The notes: generated by a model not told the origin, from the sequence alone. DNA of 64,000 nucleotides from Methylobacter tundripaludum (GCF_002934365.1 NZ_PTIY01000001.1:62001-126000), one strand, 5' to 3'; positions 8,378-19,450 are shown, counted from the stretch's first letter. Translations and numbers: made by a program.

Positions 8378-9055
8378 ATGAATTCAGGAAAATTGAGCAC
8401 CATCGAGATACAGCCTGAATCAGAACACCGATATTCGGTGATATGGCTGCATGGACTAGGCGCGGATGGTCATGATTTTGAAGGACTGGTTCCCGAGCTG
8501 CATTTAGCCGCGCAAGAAAATATCCATTTCATTTTTCCCAATGCGCCTATTCAGCCCGTCACTGTCAATGGCGGAATGTCCATGCGCTCCTGGTACGACA
8601 TTCTGGAGATGTCGCCGCAACGCAAAATCAATATTGACGACGTCTATCAATCGGCCGACTTGATTGAACCGCTGATCCAGCGGGAGATCGACAAGGGCAT
8701 CCCATCGCCCCATATTTTACTGGCGGGATTTTCCCAAGGCGGAGTCATTGCGCTTCATGCCGGACTAAAATGCCGGACTAAATTGGCCGCGATTATTGCG
8801 CTGTCGGCTTATTTGCCGACCATCGAACAGTTAAAAACAGAACGCTCCGCCGCCAATAACGCCATGCCGATATTTATGGGCCACGGCGTCCTCGATCCCG
8901 TCATGGCGATCGAGGACGGAAAAGCCGCGTTCGATGCATTAAAATCGATGGGTTACAGCATCGAATGGCATGATTACCTGATAGCGCATAATCTTTGCAT
9001 TGAAGAGATACAACACCTTTCAGTGTTTATTAATTCAATTTTCAAATCACAGTGA
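8378..9055 (+). CDS. Carboxylesterase / phospholipase family hydrolase
   Basis: 225 residues from the ATG at 8378, with TTGGAGAAAC just upstream; the longer frame from 8276 overlaps the GFA gene and is rejected. Alpha/beta hydrolase of the EstB/acyl-protein thioesterase-like group: VIWLHGLGADGHDF forms the oxyanion region, GFSQGG holds the nucleophilic Ser, GVLDPVM the Asp, and AHNLCIEEI the His. It is cytoplasmic, with no signal peptide. The pairing with a GFA gene hints at ester or thioester (S-formylglutathione-like) chemistry, but this is not the FrmB/esterase D family. Confidence 0.88.
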   Translation: MNSGKLSTIEIQPESEHRYSVIWLHGLGADGHDFEGLVPELHLAAQENIHFIFPNAPIQPVTVNGGMSMRSWYDILEMSPQRKINIDDVYQSADLIEPLIQREIDKGIPSPHILLAGFSQGGVIALHAGLKCRTKLAAIIALSAYLPTIEQLKTERSAANNAMPIFMGHGVLDPVMAIEDGKAAFDALKSMGYSIEWHDYLIAHNLCIEEIQHLSVFINSIFKSQ

Positions 9056-9104
9056 GAAGCCATGAAGACACGATTTTTCTTCGCGCCGTCATGGTGACGG
9101 GTAA

Positions 9105-10406
9105 TTAACCCCGCTTGATATGCTGCGGCGGTATATCGCGTTTTGTTGCGCCGGTATAAAGCTGCCTTGGCCGCCCTATTTTTTGTTCCGGGTCCGCGAT
9201 CATTTCATCCCAATGGGAAATCCAGCCCACGGTTCGCCCCATCGCAAACATCGCGGTAAACATATTGGTCGGAATGCCTAAGGCATGCAGCACGATGCCG
9301 GAATAATAATCGACGTTCGGATAGAGCTTTTTCTCGATGAAGTACTCGTCTTCAAGCGCAATACGCTCCAGTTCCAAAGCCAATTTAAATATTTTGTCGT
9401 CATGCAAGCCGAGTTCCGTCAGCACTTCATGACAGGTTTCGCGCATCAGTTTGGCGCGCGGATCATAGTTTTTATAAACCCGATGACCGAACCCCATCAG
9501 CCTGAACGAATCGTTTTTATCCTTGGCCTTGTTGATAAACTTAGTGATATTCGAGACATCGCCAATTTCCTCCAACATGTTCAGCACGGCTTCATTGGCG
9601 CCGCCATGAGCCGCCCCCCACAGGCATGCGATCCCGGCAGTAATGCAGGCATAGGGATTCGCCCCGCTGGAACCCGCCAAACGCACCGTTGACGTCGAAG
9701 CATTTTGCTCATGATCGGCATGCAGGATCAAAATTCTGTCCAGCGCTTTGACCAGCACCGGGTTGGGCAGGAAATCGTCGCAAGGCGTACCCAACATCAT
9801 CCGCATAAAGTTTTCAACGTAGCTCAACTTGTTTTGCGGATACATAAACGGCAGGCCGGTACTGTATTTATGACACATCGCCACGATGGTCGGTACTTTG
9901 GCGATCAGACGGATCGCGCTGATGTCACGATCTCTTTTCGATTTAATGTCCAACGCGTCATGATAGAACGCTGACAATGCGCCAACGACAGCCACCATAA
10001 TCGCCATCGGATGCGCATCGCGGCGAAAGCCTTTAAAAAAATTGGTCAGCTGGTCATGCACCATCGTGTGCATGGTGATGGTGCCTTCGAACTGCTGCAT
10101 TTCATCAGGCGTGGGCAATTCGCCATTCAGCAGCAGATAGCAAACTTCCAAAAAAGTGCAATGTTCTGCAAGCTGCTCGATAGGATAACCGCGATACAGC
10201 AGCACCCCTTTTTCACCGTCTATGTACGTTATCGATGAACTGCAACTGGCCGTCGAAGTAAAACCGGGGTCATAGGTAAACATGCCGGTCTTCTGGTACA
10301 GCGTTTGGATGTCGACTACATCGGGGCCAATAGTTCCAGATAAAATAGGCAACTCACATAAAGACTGAGTTTTCTCATTTAAGGTAGCAGTGCGCAGTTT
10401 AGTCAT
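9105..10406 (-). CDS. gltA: Citrate synthase (type II, NADH-sensitive class)
   Basis: Condenses acetyl-CoA and oxaloacetate to citrate. It is 433 residues, the length of hexameric Gram-negative type II enzymes, with their N-terminal domain ([20 protein letters not shown]). Catalytic His residues lie in [12 protein letters not shown] and [14 protein letters not shown], and the catalytic Asp in the NVDYYSG segment. It is last in a minus-strand run zwf-edd-eda-gltA. A 122-nt gap upstream leaves room for its own promoter. It converges with the esterase gene, 49 nt away. Confidence 0.97.
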   Translation of the reverse strand: MTKLRTATLNEKTQSLCELPILSGTIGPDVVDIQTLYQKTGMFTYDPGFTSTASCSSSITYIDGEKGVLLYRGYPIEQLAEHCTFLEVCYLLLNGELPTPDEMQQFEGTITMHTMVHDQLTNFFKGFRRDAHPMAIMVAVVGALSAFYHDALDIKSKRDRDISAIRLIAKVPTIVAMCHKYSTGLPFMYPQNKLSYVENFMRMMLGTPCDDFLPNPVLVKALDRILILHADHEQNASTSTVRLAGSSGANPYACITAGIACLWGAAHGGANEAVLNMLEEIGDVSNITKFINKAKDKNDSFRLMGFGHRVYKNYDPRAKLMRETCHEVLTELGLHDDKIFKLALELERIALEDEYFIEKKLYPNVDYYSGIVLHALGIPTNMFTAMFAMGRTVGWISHWDEMIADPEQKIGRPRQLYTGATKRDIPPQHIKRG

Positions 10407-10528
10407 GGTTTTTCTCAGTTTTGAACATAGTCCGTAGCGTCATCAACAGGCTTGGCAACGGGAAAACTCCAGATTTACCAAGCCGATTGAATGATTGATC
10501 CCGGCCAGTATTTTAAAGAACAAGCTAA

Positions 10529-11179
10529 TTAAACCGAAACAACCTTGTCTATGGTCTGTTTTGCCAGTTCAGTCACCCTAGCCCAGTTTTTTGATTTTAC
10601 CACATCCGCAGGCACCAGCCATGATCCGCCTACGCAGGCAACATTGCTTAACTGCAAGTAACTGTTGTAATTTTCCGGCGAAATGCCGCCCGTCGGACAA
10701 AACGTCACCTTCGGGACAGGCCCTGCGATAGATTTCAGCATCGGTATGCCGCCCGCCGCTTCGGCCGGAAAGAATTTAAAATGATCCAGCCCGTACTCCA
10801 TCCCCAGCATCAGCTCCGACAGCGTCGCTATGCCGGGTATCAATGCGATATTTCCGTCGTTGGCGGCGGCTAAAAGCTTCGGCGTCAATCCCGGGCTAAT
10901 CGCAAAAACGGCCCCGGCCTCTTCCGCCGCTCTTAATTGTTCCGGCGTGGTAATGGTGCCTGCGCCGACAATCGCGTCCTTGACTTCCCGGCTGATCAGC
11001 CTGATCGCATCAAGCGCTATCGGAGTGCGCAGGGTTATTTCCAATACTTTAATGCCGCCTGCAACCAAGGCTTGCGCCAGAGGAACCGCATCTTCCAGGT
11101 TCTGGATGACCATTACAGGCATCACCGGACCGGCGTTTAAAACTTCAGCAGGTTGAATTTTCCAGTTATTTTTAGTCAT
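10529..11179 (-). CDS. eda: KDPG / KHG aldolase
   Basis: Splits 2-keto-3-deoxy-6-phosphogluconate into pyruvate and glyceraldehyde-3-phosphate, the last step of the Entner-Doudoroff pathway. It is 216 residues, class I aldolase TIM barrel. The catalytic Glu lies in [10 protein letters not shown] and the Schiff-base Lys in [20 protein letters not shown] is the phosphate-binding loop. It starts 25 nt after the edd stop, in the classic edd-eda pair. Confidence 0.97.
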   Translation of the reverse strand: MTKNNWKIQPAEVLNAGPVMPVMVIQNLEDAVPLAQALVAGGIKVLEITLRTPIALDAIRLISREVKDAIVGAGTITTPEQLRAAEEAGAVFAISPGLTPKLLAAANDGNIALIPGIATLSELMLGMEYGLDHFKFFPAEAAGGIPMLKSIAGPVPKVTFCPTGGISPENYNSYLQLSNVACVGGSWLVPADVVKSKNWARVTELAKQTIDKVVSV

Positions 11180-11203
11180 TGTCTTACCTTATTTTTATAG
11201 TTA

Positions 11204-13024
11204 TTAATCGGCAACAAACAGATTGCAGGCGCCGGTTTCGGCTGAAGACGCACCCTGGCGGAAGCCGCCGAACAATTCCCGGCCCATGCCGAAATGATGG
11301 CCTTTGGCGCTGTTGGCGTCTGGAATGCGGGCATCGAATTCAGCCGCATCCACCTTTACGTTGACTTCGCCGGTTTGGGTATTCAGGTAAATGACGTCGC
11401 CGGTACGCACTTTCGCCAACGGGCCGCCTTCCTCGCACTCGGGACACATGTGGATGGCTGAGGGGACTTTACCCGAAGCGCCGGACATCCGTCCATCGGT
11501 CACCAACGCCACCTTGAAACCTTTATCCTGCAACACGCCCAGAGGCGGCGTCAGTTTGTGCAGTTCGGGCATGCCGTTGGATTTCGGCCCCTGGAAGCGG
11601 AGCACCACGATAACATCCTTCTCCAATTCGCCGCGCTTGAAGGCCGCGACTACATCGTCCTGGTCATCGAACACCATCGCAGGCGCTTCAACGATCTGGT
11701 GTTTTTCCGCGACCGCAGACACTTTCGATACGCCGCGCCCCAAATTGCCGTGCATCACATGCAAGCCGCCGCCGGCTGCAAAAGGTTTGGCGACCGTGCT
11801 GATCACTTCCGCATCCAAAGAAGCTTCGGGGCAAGGCTCCCAGATCAACTTGCCGTCAACCAGCTTGGGTTCCTGATGATAACTGTTCATGCCGCGTTGG
11901 TCTGCTACGGTCAGAATGTCCTCATGCAACAGGCCGTTCTTTAACAGTTCGGCAATCAGTACGCCCATACCGCCGGCGGCTTGGAAGTGATTGATGTCCG
12001 CCTGACCATTCGGATAAATGCGGGTCAGCAACGGCACCGCTCTGGACAGCTTGTCAAAATCATCCCAGTTGATAATAACGCCTGCCGCGCGCGCAATCGC
12101 GACCAGATGGATCGTGTGATTGGTCGAACCGCCGGTCGCCAGTAAACCGACAATCGCATTCACAATCGCTTTTTCATCGATCATGTGTCCAATCGGACGG
12201 AAGTCATCGCCCAGCGCGGTAAATTTCAACACCTGTCTGGCCGCGGCTCCGGTCAGTTCATCGCGCAACGGCGTATAAGGGTTGATGAACGAACTGCCGG
12301 GCAGATGCAGTCCCATAATCTCAACCATCATCTGGTTGCTGTTCGCGGTACCGTAGAACGTACAGGTACCGGCGCTGTGATAGGACGCGGATTCGGACTC
12401 CAGCAGTTCTTTACGCCCTATTTTACCTTCGGCGTAAAGCTGGCGGATGCGTACTTTTTCTTTATTGGCCAGACCGCTGGGCATAGGTCCTGCCGGTACG
12501 AACACGGCGGGCAAATGGCCGAAACTCAGCGCGCCGATCAGCAGTCCCGGCACAATCTTGTCGCAGACGCCCAAATACAATGCGCCGTCAAACATGTTGT
12601 GGCTTAAACCGATCGCCGTAGCCATCGCAATCACGTCACGGCTGAACAACGACAACTCCATGCCGGGACGGCCTTGGGTGACGCCGTCGCACATCGCCGG
12701 TACGCCGGCCGCAAACTGGGCGACGCCGCCCGCCTCCTTGATGGCGGCCTTGATCAGCGCAGGCGCGTCTTTGTACGGTTCATGCGCCGACAGCATGTCA
12801 TTATAAGAAGAGATAATCGCAATATTGGCTTTTTTATGCCCGGTTAAATCGACTTTTTCTCCGGCTCCGCAAGCGGCGAAAGCATGAGCCAAATTGCCGC
12901 AGGCAAGCTCGGCGCGGTGCGGCTCCTGTTTTACAGCCGCATCGACACGCGCCAGATAGGCTGAGCGAGTTTCACGGCTGCGCTCGATAATTTCATTAGT
13001 CACTTTTTCTAATACAGGATGCAT
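11204..13024 (-). CDS. edd: 6-Phosphogluconate dehydratase
   Basis: Iron-sulfur dehydratase that makes KDPG from 6-phosphogluconate. The ATG at 13024 gives 606 residues (E. coli Edd 603) and has AAAGGAACA placed well upstream; a frame open to 13054 adds 10 unlikely residues. IlvD/Edd motifs are clear: [37 protein letters not shown] and [17 protein letters not shown], which include the cluster cysteines. It heads the edd-eda pair; zwf lies 250 nt upstream on the same strand. Confidence 0.97.
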   Translation of the reverse strand: MHPVLEKVTNEIIERSRETRSAYLARVDAAVKQEPHRAELACGNLAHAFAACGAGEKVDLTGHKKANIAIISSYNDMLSAHEPYKDAPALIKAAIKEAGGVAQFAAGVPAMCDGVTQGRPGMELSLFSRDVIAMATAIGLSHNMFDGALYLGVCDKIVPGLLIGALSFGHLPAVFVPAGPMPSGLANKEKVRIRQLYAEGKIGRKELLESESASYHSAGTCTFYGTANSNQMMVEIMGLHLPGSSFINPYTPLRDELTGAAARQVLKFTALGDDFRPIGHMIDEKAIVNAIVGLLATGGSTNHTIHLVAIARAAGVIINWDDFDKLSRAVPLLTRIYPNGQADINHFQAAGGMGVLIAELLKNGLLHEDILTVADQRGMNSYHQEPKLVDGKLIWEPCPEASLDAEVISTVAKPFAAGGGLHVMHGNLGRGVSKVSAVAEKHQIVEAPAMVFDDQDDVVAAFKRGELEKDVIVVLRFQGPKSNGMPELHKLTPPLGVLQDKGFKVALVTDGRMSGASGKVPSAIHMCPECEEGGPLAKVRTGDVIYLNTQTGEVNVKVDAAEFDARIPDANSAKGHHFGMGRELFGGFRQGASSAETGACNLFVAD

Positions 13025-13110
13025 AGCTGTTCCTTTTATAATCTGGACGGTCAAGTTTTCGGTTTTTGCGATTCACCCCAAAAAGAGATGATGTTCGTTG
13101 AGTTTAAGAG

Positions 13111-13183
13111 TTTTTATTCACCATGAAGAGCGTGAAGTTTCATTTCTTCGTGTCCTTCATGCTCTTCATGGTAAAAATTTTTA
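13111..13183. repeat. Palindrome of CATGAAGAG units (family-1 related), copy B
   Basis: Inverted repeat between edd and zwf. The left arm CACCATGAAGAGCGTGAAG faces a right arm that reads, reversed, TACCATGAAGAGCATGAAG, and both arms end in A/T tracts. The core matches the inner palindrome of the family-1 elements, but the outer terminal repeats are missing. Transcribed from zwf into edd it would form a long stable hairpin, so it could affect read-through. The rest of the 250-nt gap (13025-13274) has no gene. Confidence 0.7.
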
Positions 13184-13274
13184 TATTATTTTAACCGAGT
13201 TAGTTGCCTGTACGCGCCACCAAGCTGGAGTGTACGTGATTCCTTACTATCTACGTTAAGTGGCGACAATACCT

Positions 13275-14762
13275 TTAACTTGATTTTTCGGCTTCATCTT
13301 CCCAGGCCCTTTCGTCCCTCGCAATTAACTTGTCGGCAGCCTTAGGCCCCCAAGTACCGGCAGGATAGGGGGCCGGTATAGCATCCAAATGCGCCCAGGC
13401 ATCCTGTATCGAATCGATCCATGTCCAGGCCTGCTCAATCTCCTCGCGGCTAAGAAATAGCGTGGGATTGCCGCGCATCGCTTCAAGCACCAATTTCTCA
13501 TAACCGCCGAAAATCTTGCTGTTTTTGAAGGTATCGGAAAAACTCAAGTCCAGCTTGGTTTTTTGCAATTTAATATTTTCATCGATACCCGGTATTTTGT
13601 TGAGTATCTGAATTTCCACGCCTTCATTCGGCTGCAAGTGAATGATCAGCTTATTCGACGGCAAATCGGCAAAGCTGTCTTTAAAAATGTTATGCGGCTG
13701 CTGCTTAAAATTAACGACGATTTCAGTGCGTTTATATTTCATGCGTTTTCCGGTACGCAGGTAAAACGGCACGCCAGCCCAGCGCCAATTATCAATGGCC
13801 ACTTTCAAGGCGACGAAACTCTCAGTGGTGCTTTCAGTATTAGCGCCCTCCTCTTCAAGATAGCCCGGCACCGGCTTGCCGTTGATCTCCCCCGCCGTAT
13901 ACTGTCCACGAACGGTTTTTTGTTTGACGTTTTCCGGGGTAATGGGACGTAGCGCGGACAGCACTTTTATTTTTTCATTGCGTATGCTTTGCGCTTCCAG
14001 ATTAATCGGCGGCTCCATCGCCACAAAGGTCAGAATCTGCAACAAATGGTTTTGCAGCATGTCGCGCAGCTGGCCGGTTTTGTCGAAATAATCCCAGCGT
14101 CCTTCAATACCGACTTCTTCCGCGACGGTAATCTGAATATGATCGATGGTATTGTGATTCCAGTTGGTCGTAAAAATGGAATTGGCAAAGCGTAACGCCA
14201 ATAAATTGAGCACCGTCTCCTTACCCAGATAATGGTCGATGCGGTAGACCTGCTTTTCGCTGAACACCTCGGCAACCGCGTCATTAATGTCTTTTGAAGA
14301 TTTAAGATCGTGCCCTATCGGTTTTTCCATGACCATGCGCGATTCTTCATTCAAAACCCCGCACTTAGCCAGCCCCTGACAAATACTGGTGAATAAAAAA
14401 GGCGCCACCGCGAAGTAATTGACCATCACCCTGGACTGTCCATCAATGACAGTATTCAGCAATTGGTATTGATCCAGTTGGGTTAAATCTATTTTCAGGT
14501 AGGAAAACCGCGCCGAAAACCTTGCCCATACCTGTTCATCAATTGCTTCGTTTAAAAACTCCCGCAAACTTTTATGGATGATCCCGACAAATCCCGAACT
14601 GTCATTCTCGTGTTGATCTATCCCTATGATGCGAGTGCCGGCTTCAATCAAACCGGCTTTTTCAAGCCGAAACAATGAAATAAGCAGCTTGCGGCGGGAT
14701 AAATCGCCCAAAGCGCCAAAGATAACCAGATCACAAGGTTTGAATGCTGTTTTTTCGTTCAT
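13275..14762 (-). CDS. zwf: Glucose-6-phosphate 1-dehydrogenase
   Basis: Oxidises glucose-6-phosphate to 6-phosphogluconolactone with NAD(P)+. It is 495 residues. The dinucleotide-binding loop IFGALGDLSRRKL is at residues 14-26. EKPIGHDL follows, and the substrate motif RIDHYLGKE with catalytic His lies near residue 180. It feeds the edd-eda genes downstream; no pgl (lactonase) gene is in the window. GATAAT about 75 nt upstream of the start could be a -10 element, without a good -35. Confidence 0.97.
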   Translation of the reverse strand: MNEKTAFKPCDLVIFGALGDLSRRKLLISLFRLEKAGLIEAGTRIIGIDQHENDSSGFVGIIHKSLREFLNEAIDEQVWARFSARFSYLKIDLTQLDQYQLLNTVIDGQSRVMVNYFAVAPFLFTSICQGLAKCGVLNEESRMVMEKPIGHDLKSSKDINDAVAEVFSEKQVYRIDHYLGKETVLNLLALRFANSIFTTNWNHNTIDHIQITVAEEVGIEGRWDYFDKTGQLRDMLQNHLLQILTFVAMEPPINLEAQSIRNEKIKVLSALRPITPENVKQKTVRGQYTAGEINGKPVPGYLEEEGANTESTTESFVALKVAIDNWRWAGVPFYLRTGKRMKYKRTEIVVNFKQQPHNIFKDSFADLPSNKLIIHLQPNEGVEIQILNKIPGIDENIKLQKTKLDLSFSDTFKNSKIFGGYEKLVLEAMRGNPTLFLSREEIEQAWTWIDSIQDAWAHLDAIPAPYPAGTWGPKAADKLIARDERAWEDEAEKSS

Positions 14763-15140
14763 GGATGCGTTGTTGAATAAAGAGTTATAACCGGCATCAG
14801 ACCGGCAATTTATAGATAGAAAGCTTATTTTTTATTATCGCAGAATTTACTACACGGTGCAGTTCTGGATGCATTCTTGTATCGAATCGATATTTAATTG
14901 ACAGCTATCTTGACCTTCTTTTATAGTATTGATCCGCTACTATACAAAAAGAAGATATTTGCTCGTCACCCCTGCCTCCGCGCCTACACGCGGAAGCTCA
15001 AGCGCCGAGAATTCAAAATATCCGGGTGAAGTAGCATAGAGGAGGCCTCAAGGAGAAATCAGTTCCAACGTTGATATTACTTTTTACATCAACCTTGGCG
15101 CTTATCCATTGATGATTTAACAGACAAGAAGGTATAACAA
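14763..15140. other. Intergenic region between zwf and a small membrane protein
   Basis: 378 bases between divergent genes. No convincing coding frame was found. It holds the presumed zwf promoter on the minus strand and the promoter of the 15141 gene on the plus strand. A short GC-rich stretch (GCGCCTACACGCGGAAGC) near 14978 could pair with itself. AGATATTTGCTC at 14951 resembles the repeat shared by 22931 and 26880. Confidence 0.5.
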
Positions 15141-15323
15141 ATGAACGAAGAAGCACAAACAAAAGACAAATTCTGGTTTTATGTCGGCGGCACCGTATTG
15201 GCTTTGCTGGTGACCATTGCAATGGTCAAGCAAAGCGAAACCGAAAAATTCGCGCCGATCAAACAACAGCTGGAGGAAGAGGCTGCCCAGATGAATATAC
15301 GGGTCTTGAGCGGCGGAGAATAA
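15141..15323 (+). CDS. Small single-span membrane protein
   Basis: 60 residues, with AGAAGG 7 nt before the ATG. A charged start (MNEEAQTKDK) precedes one membrane segment, residues 11-29 (FWFYVGGTVLALLVTIAMV). A helical, charged tail follows (PIKQQLEEEAAQMN). The topology suggests a short cytoplasmic N-terminus with the tail outside, or the reverse. It is not a member of any family I recognise. The next gene, 96 nt on, encodes a secreted Cys-rich protein. Confidence 0.65.
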   Translation: MNEEAQTKDKFWFYVGGTVLALLVTIAMVKQSETEKFAPIKQQLEEEAAQMNIRVLSGGE

Positions 15324-15419
15324 TACCCTGCCACGAGAACCAAACTGGACAACTGAAAATCGTTCTCGTCAAGCTCAACGCAAACACACGCTACTTAAAA
15401 TGATAACCAGGAGAGAACC

Positions 15420-15782
15420 ATGAGACTTAATTTACTATGCCTTTCGATGGCATTAGCTTTTTTTTCGGGAACAGCATCTTCGACAGAATATATTTATCGG
15501 GACCTGATGGCTAACACACTGCCTTCGCCGGGCTGCGCCGTAGAGTCCGAGGCCAAGGAAACGGCGGCAAAACCTTACAACATCACCCGATTCTCCAAGA
15601 CATTTTGTCAAACGCAAGGTTACGGCTGGCATGTCGAAGCCGTGAAGGATGAAGGCAAGGCTACCTGCACACCCTGCACCGGCGCCAACCAAGGAAAAAG
15701 CCAGTGCCACCTGGAGGATGTGATTGTTACCTGCAAACGCATCAAACCCGGCTCGGTCGGCATGCTGCCGGGAAAAGGTTAA
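15420..15782 (+). CDS. Exported six-cysteine protein of unknown function
   Basis: 120 residues with CAGGAGAG just before the ATG. A signal peptide covers residues 1-20 (LLCLSMALAFFSGTASS). The mature protein holds six cysteines, enough for three disulfides: one near residue 39, one in FCQTQGYGW, then CTPC, CHLE and VTCKR. It is small and probably periplasmic or secreted. No catalytic motif is visible and no family was recognised. Confidence 0.7.
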   Translation: MRLNLLCLSMALAFFSGTASSTEYIYRDLMANTLPSPGCAVESEAKETAAKPYNITRFSKTFCQTQGYGWHVEAVKDEGKATCTPCTGANQGKSQCHLEDVIVTCKRIKPGSVGMLPGKG

Positions 15783-15900
15783 CGGCAATCGCGTGAGCAA
15801 GGGATACGGCCTTCTTGCTCACGCGTTCCAATCCAGCCCGGTTATCACATTCCTCCGTTTTGGCGACTGGCGATACCGTGGGGAACAGGGGGAGGTATGA

Positions 15901-15998
15901 ATTATACCAATCCAATAAGTTTTTATTTGACCCCCTCAACCTAACCTTCTCTCGCTGGAGAAGGGATAACATGCGAACTTATTGGGATTGGTATTACT
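15901..15998. repeat. Inverted-repeat element at the res stop codon
   Basis: Two arms of about 21 bases: TTATACCAATCCAATAAGTT on the left and, reversed from the right end, GTAATACCAATCCCAATAAG. They enclose a short stretch with CTCTCGCTGGAGAAGGG. The right arm contains the stop codon of the type III restriction gene (15994-15996). A non-coding MITE-like or hairpin repeat. Confidence 0.65.
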
Positions 15999-18900
15999 TC
16001 ACCAACTCCATCAGCTTGCCGTAACTGTCCACCACACCATACTTGACTTGCCCGGAAGTGATTTTGCCAAAAAACTTCCCCGCACAATCAATTCTGCATT
16101 GCTCGAGTTTCCTCAACTCCATCGACGACATCGAACCTTTAGTTTCGGCGATAAAATAGACATGCTTGACCGCACCTTCTTTAAATGAAATAGCCCAGTC
16201 GGGATTGTAATCGCCTACGGGGGTAGGAATAAAAAACCCCTTCGGCAACTTGGCATAAACAACCACTTCTTCGCTGATGTCGAGTTCGTTGACGAACGCG
16301 CGCTCAATCTTGGAATCGGTAAATACATAATCGTAAATATGGCGATTCAGTTTATCCCCGGCCTTGCTTAAATCCAGCGTCCGTTTTTCCTGGGTAAAAA
16401 TATCAAGACTATGGGTTCCGGCAATCGTGTCATACGCCAGATGCTCGACGATGACGGTAGCTTTCTGCTCATTAATCAGTCGCGTAGCTTTGGCAATAAA
16501 ATCTTCCGGGTTGGTTGGGTATTGGTTGAACGTATCCGGCTGTATTCCCTGAAGAATACCGGCAATGGTTCGGCGGGTAAGATTCGACTCTTGCGCCAGT
16601 TTGCCGATAAGATCGTATTTAACCGTGGAACGGATAGAGTCCTTATCCGACGCCGTTATTGACTCCATCACCTTGAACGACTCTCCTTGTTTGACTTCAT
16701 CATAAACAGCTTCGTTCTTTTGTTCGCCGCGTTGGACGGTGTATTGCAAAGGGCTTACATGCAACTCCTTATCCAGCTCAAGCACACATTTATCAATCAG
16801 TTCCGGCGTTTCAAAATCGACGGTATAGACAGCCTTACGGTTGATTCGCCGCCAAAGCTCCTTGAATTCTTTCTTGTCGAAATTGGCGTTGAGCGGGTTG
16901 ATTCTGCTGTTGCGATCATTACCAATGGGCGGCAATTGGGCATCGCTGAACACGCTGTCAATCAGCTCGAACACTTGCTCGGCATAAACCGCCAATTCCG
17001 GCGGCAACGCAGCAAGCCGCCCTTCCTTCTTGGCGTCGTGATAAGTTAAGGTAATTTTATCGCCGTCATCGGTGTAATCGTTTTTCAGTAAATATTTATA
17101 AATTTGCTTGGCAAGTTGCGCCGTAACTTCCACATCCCCAGCCGCCGTTTTAAGCACTTTGCCGGTAAAATATTTTTCATCCGCGATGCGGGGACGCGCT
17201 GACAGCGACTTGCTAATATCGCTCTGCAGGCCGGTGACGAATTCCGTGTAACTCTCGCCGGTCACGACGGTCAGCACATTCACCTGATGCACGGTTGCCG
17301 GATTGTCCATGCGCTCGCCGAACTGGTTGACCGAAAGCCGCATGCCGCGCCCGACTTCCTGGCGGCGCGAGATGGTATTGTCGCTATGCTTCAACGTGCA
17401 GATAACGAACACATTCGGATTATCCCAACCCTCGCGCAGCGCGGAATGGGAAAAAATAAAGCGCACCGGTTCGCTCAACGACAACAAGCGTTCCTTGTCT
17501 TTCAAAATCAAATCGTAAGCGTCCACATCATCGGTTTCGGTAGACTTTTTCCCGGTCGCCGGATCGACCAAGCGCTTGCTCTTTTTATCGATGGAAAAAT
17601 AGCCCTGATGGGTTCGGTCAGCCCCGATACCCCGCAGGTAATCATTGTAGGGATTGTCGTCTGGCGTCAGTACCTCATCCAAATAACGGCTGTATTCCTG
17701 CTCGAACATTTGCGCGTATTCGCCGGAGCTTTCCCCGCTTTCGTCGTAGCACCGATACTTGGCTACCGTATCGATAAAAAACAGCGACAACACCTTAACG
17801 CCCTGATGAAACAGCGCCTGCTCTTTTTCAAAATGGGCTTTAACGGCTTCGCGGATTTGGATGCGCCGCAACGTAGATTCGTTAACATCCCCGACAGCCT
17901 CGCCTGCCGTCAACTCCACGCCATTGGTAAAGCTAAGGGTATCGGTATATGCATTAATATCCGCAACCACGAAGCCTTTATATTGATCCAGCTTGGACAG
18001 CTCGAACAGATTATCGCCTTTGCCGAGCTTGCGCAGCACCCGTTTAATGCCGGTGTTTTGCTTGATTTCCAGCTCGACGCGACCGACCGGCGCTTTGGCC
18101 GTCGAAACTTCAATACTATCCAGATATAAATAAGCGTTGGCGCCGCTCAGATTTTTGACCGAAATCCCGCGCACCGATATTTTTTTCACCAGCTTCTGGT
18201 TATAAGCGTCCAGCGCATCGAGACGATGGATTTTATTGTGCTCGGTTTTATGCGTGGCGGAATAGCGCAAAATCATCAGCGGGTTAAAGCCCTTCAGCGA
18301 TTCCAGCGTTTTCGCCCCTTCCATCTTTTGCGGCTCGTCCAGAATCAAAATCGGGTTATTCGCCGCTATCACATCAATCGGCTTGCGCGACTGGAAATCG
18401 TCCAACTCCTCATAAATACGGCGATTATCCTTGCCGGTCGCATTAAACGCCTGCACGTTGATGACCATCACATTGATACCGGCGTCGGACGAAAAGCTTT
18501 CCAGGTTATGCAACTGCTTGGAGTTATAGATAAAAAACCGGGCGCGCTTGCCGTAGTCTTCCAAAAAATGCTCGGCGGTGATCTCCAGCGATTTATACAC
18601 GCCTTCGCGGATCGCGATACTCGGCACCACCACGATAAACTTGCTCCAGCCGTAGCGCTTGTTCAACTCGAACACCGTCTTGATATAGCAATAAGTCTTG
18701 CCGGTGCCGGTTTCCATCTCAATATCCAGGTTTACCGGGCAAATTTTGCCGCCAGCCAGCGCCGTGGACAGCGGCAGGTTTTGACGGCGTTGCACGTTGT
18801 GGATGTTGTCCAGAATACACGGCGGCGTCAGCGCAAGCTTGTTATTGCAAAAACCGTTGCCATCCAGCAGGCTTTGCTGCGCCCCCGGTTTAACGCGGCC

Positions 18901-19014
18901 CGGATCGACGCGGTATTGAATCCCGGCGGTTAGCGACTGCCCGGCAAAGCAATCAGCCACGGCTTCGACGGCGCTGGTTTGATACGCTTGCTTCTTAAAC
19001 TTCAGTTTCATCAT
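15994..19014 (-). CDS. res: Type III restriction enzyme, helicase/nuclease subunit Res
   Basis: ATP-dependent DNA translocase and endonuclease that works with Mod and cuts DNA with unmodified head-to-head sites. The ATG at 19014 gives 1006 residues (EcoP15I Res about 970); a TTG at 19026 is also in frame. SF2 motifs are in order: [13 protein letters not shown] (I) near residue 100, [11 protein letters not shown] (II), RYSATHKTE (III) and [13 protein letters not shown] (VI). A PD-ExK nuclease site lies near the C-terminus (NPDWAI ... FIAETKG). The start overlaps the end of the Fic gene by 20 nt. Mod lies two genes upstream rather than adjacent. Confidence 0.95.
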   Translation of the reverse strand: MMKLKFKKQAYQTSAVEAVADCFAGQSLTAGIQYRVDPGRVKPGAQQSLLDGNGFCNNKLALTPPCILDNIHNVQRRQNLPLSTALAGGKICPVNLDIEMETGTGKTYCYIKTVFELNKRYGWSKFIVVVPSIAIREGVYKSLEITAEHFLEDYGKRARFFIYNSKQLHNLESFSSDAGINVMVINVQAFNATGKDNRRIYEELDDFQSRKPIDVIAANNPILILDEPQKMEGAKTLESLKGFNPLMILRYSATHKTEHNKIHRLDALDAYNQKLVKKISVRGISVKNLSGANAYLYLDSIEVSTAKAPVGRVELEIKQNTGIKRVLRKLGKGDNLFELSKLDQYKGFVVADINAYTDTLSFTNGVELTAGEAVGDVNESTLRRIQIREAVKAHFEKEQALFHQGVKVLSLFFIDTVAKYRCYDESGESSGEYAQMFEQEYSRYLDEVLTPDDNPYNDYLRGIGADRTHQGYFSIDKKSKRLVDPATGKKSTETDDVDAYDLILKDKERLLSLSEPVRFIFSHSALREGWDNPNVFVICTLKHSDNTISRRQEVGRGMRLSVNQFGERMDNPATVHQVNVLTVVTGESYTEFVTGLQSDISKSLSARPRIADEKYFTGKVLKTAAGDVEVTAQLAKQIYKYLLKNDYTDDGDKITLTYHDAKKEGRLAALPPELAVYAEQVFELIDSVFSDAQLPPIGNDRNSRINPLNANFDKKEFKELWRRINRKAVYTVDFETPELIDKCVLELDKELHVSPLQYTVQRGEQKNEAVYDEVKQGESFKVMESITASDKDSIRSTVKYDLIGKLAQESNLTRRTIAGILQGIQPDTFNQYPTNPEDFIAKATRLINEQKATVIVEHLAYDTIAGTHSLDIFTQEKRTLDLSKAGDKLNRHIYDYVFTDSKIERAFVNELDISEEVVVYAKLPKGFFIPTPVGDYNPDWAISFKEGAVKHVYFIAETKGSMSSMELRKLEQCRIDCAGKFFGKITSGQVKYGVVDSYGKLMELVK

Positions 19015-19450
19015 CGTTTCCGGCAATCGCGTTAAAAATCTTCAACTTTAATCCTTCATCATCCATTTCTTCGGCGAGGAAGGCAGTTATGATCTCATGT
19101 AATAAATCCCTATCAATATTTCCGGCGGCGACGTGATAACTGATATTTTCCATCTCGCGTAAAAATCGGGTCGCGCAATATAGATAACCATTAAAAAGCA
19201 GCATTTGTGTGCATAAGGTAATGGCTATTCGTTTATTGCCGTCGGCAAAACAATGGAATTTATTGGCGCTAAAGAACAGATGGGTTAATTTGTCTTCAAA
19301 AGTCGGGTAGTAATCATCGTTCTGGATATGGTCCAACACGCTTGCCAGCTTACCTAAATCAAGATGCTCAAGCGTACCGCCACCGCTCACTTCCACCGTT
19401 TTCCGGTGAGTATCAATTGCCTGCTCAATAGTCAGATAAATGACCGTCAT
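18995..19450 (-). CDS. Fic/Doc-family protein inside the type III R-M operon
   Basis: 151 residues. The Fic signature [11 protein letters not shown] starts at His66 and fits HxFx(D/E)GNxR, so the nucleotide-transferring loop is intact. The N-terminus ([20 protein letters not shown]) resembles Doc (death-on-curing) toxins. Members AMPylate or phosphorylate targets such as EF-Tu or gyrase; the target here is unknown. No (S/T)xxxE(G/N) inhibitory helix is obvious in this protein. Its start overlaps the HTH gene stop (TAATG) and its end overlaps res, so the three are tightly coupled. Confidence 0.9.
   Translation of the reverse strand: MTVIYLTIEQAIDTHRKTVEVSGGGTLEHLDLGKLASVLDHIQNDDYYPTFEDKLTHLFFSANKFHCFADGNKRIAITLCTQMLLFNGYLYCATRFLREMENISYHVAAGNIDRDLLHEIITAFLAEEMDDEGLKLKIFNAIAGNDDETEV

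Noticed and set aside
11391-12806. Several plus-strand frames over edd
   Set aside because: All are antisense to intact edd motifs and mutually overlapping; none resembles a protein family.
17287-18129. 280-codon open frame on the plus strand, opposite res
   Set aside because: It lies wholly antisense to well-supported res motifs, has no ribosome-binding site and shows no protein-like domain; it is a shadow of res codon bias.
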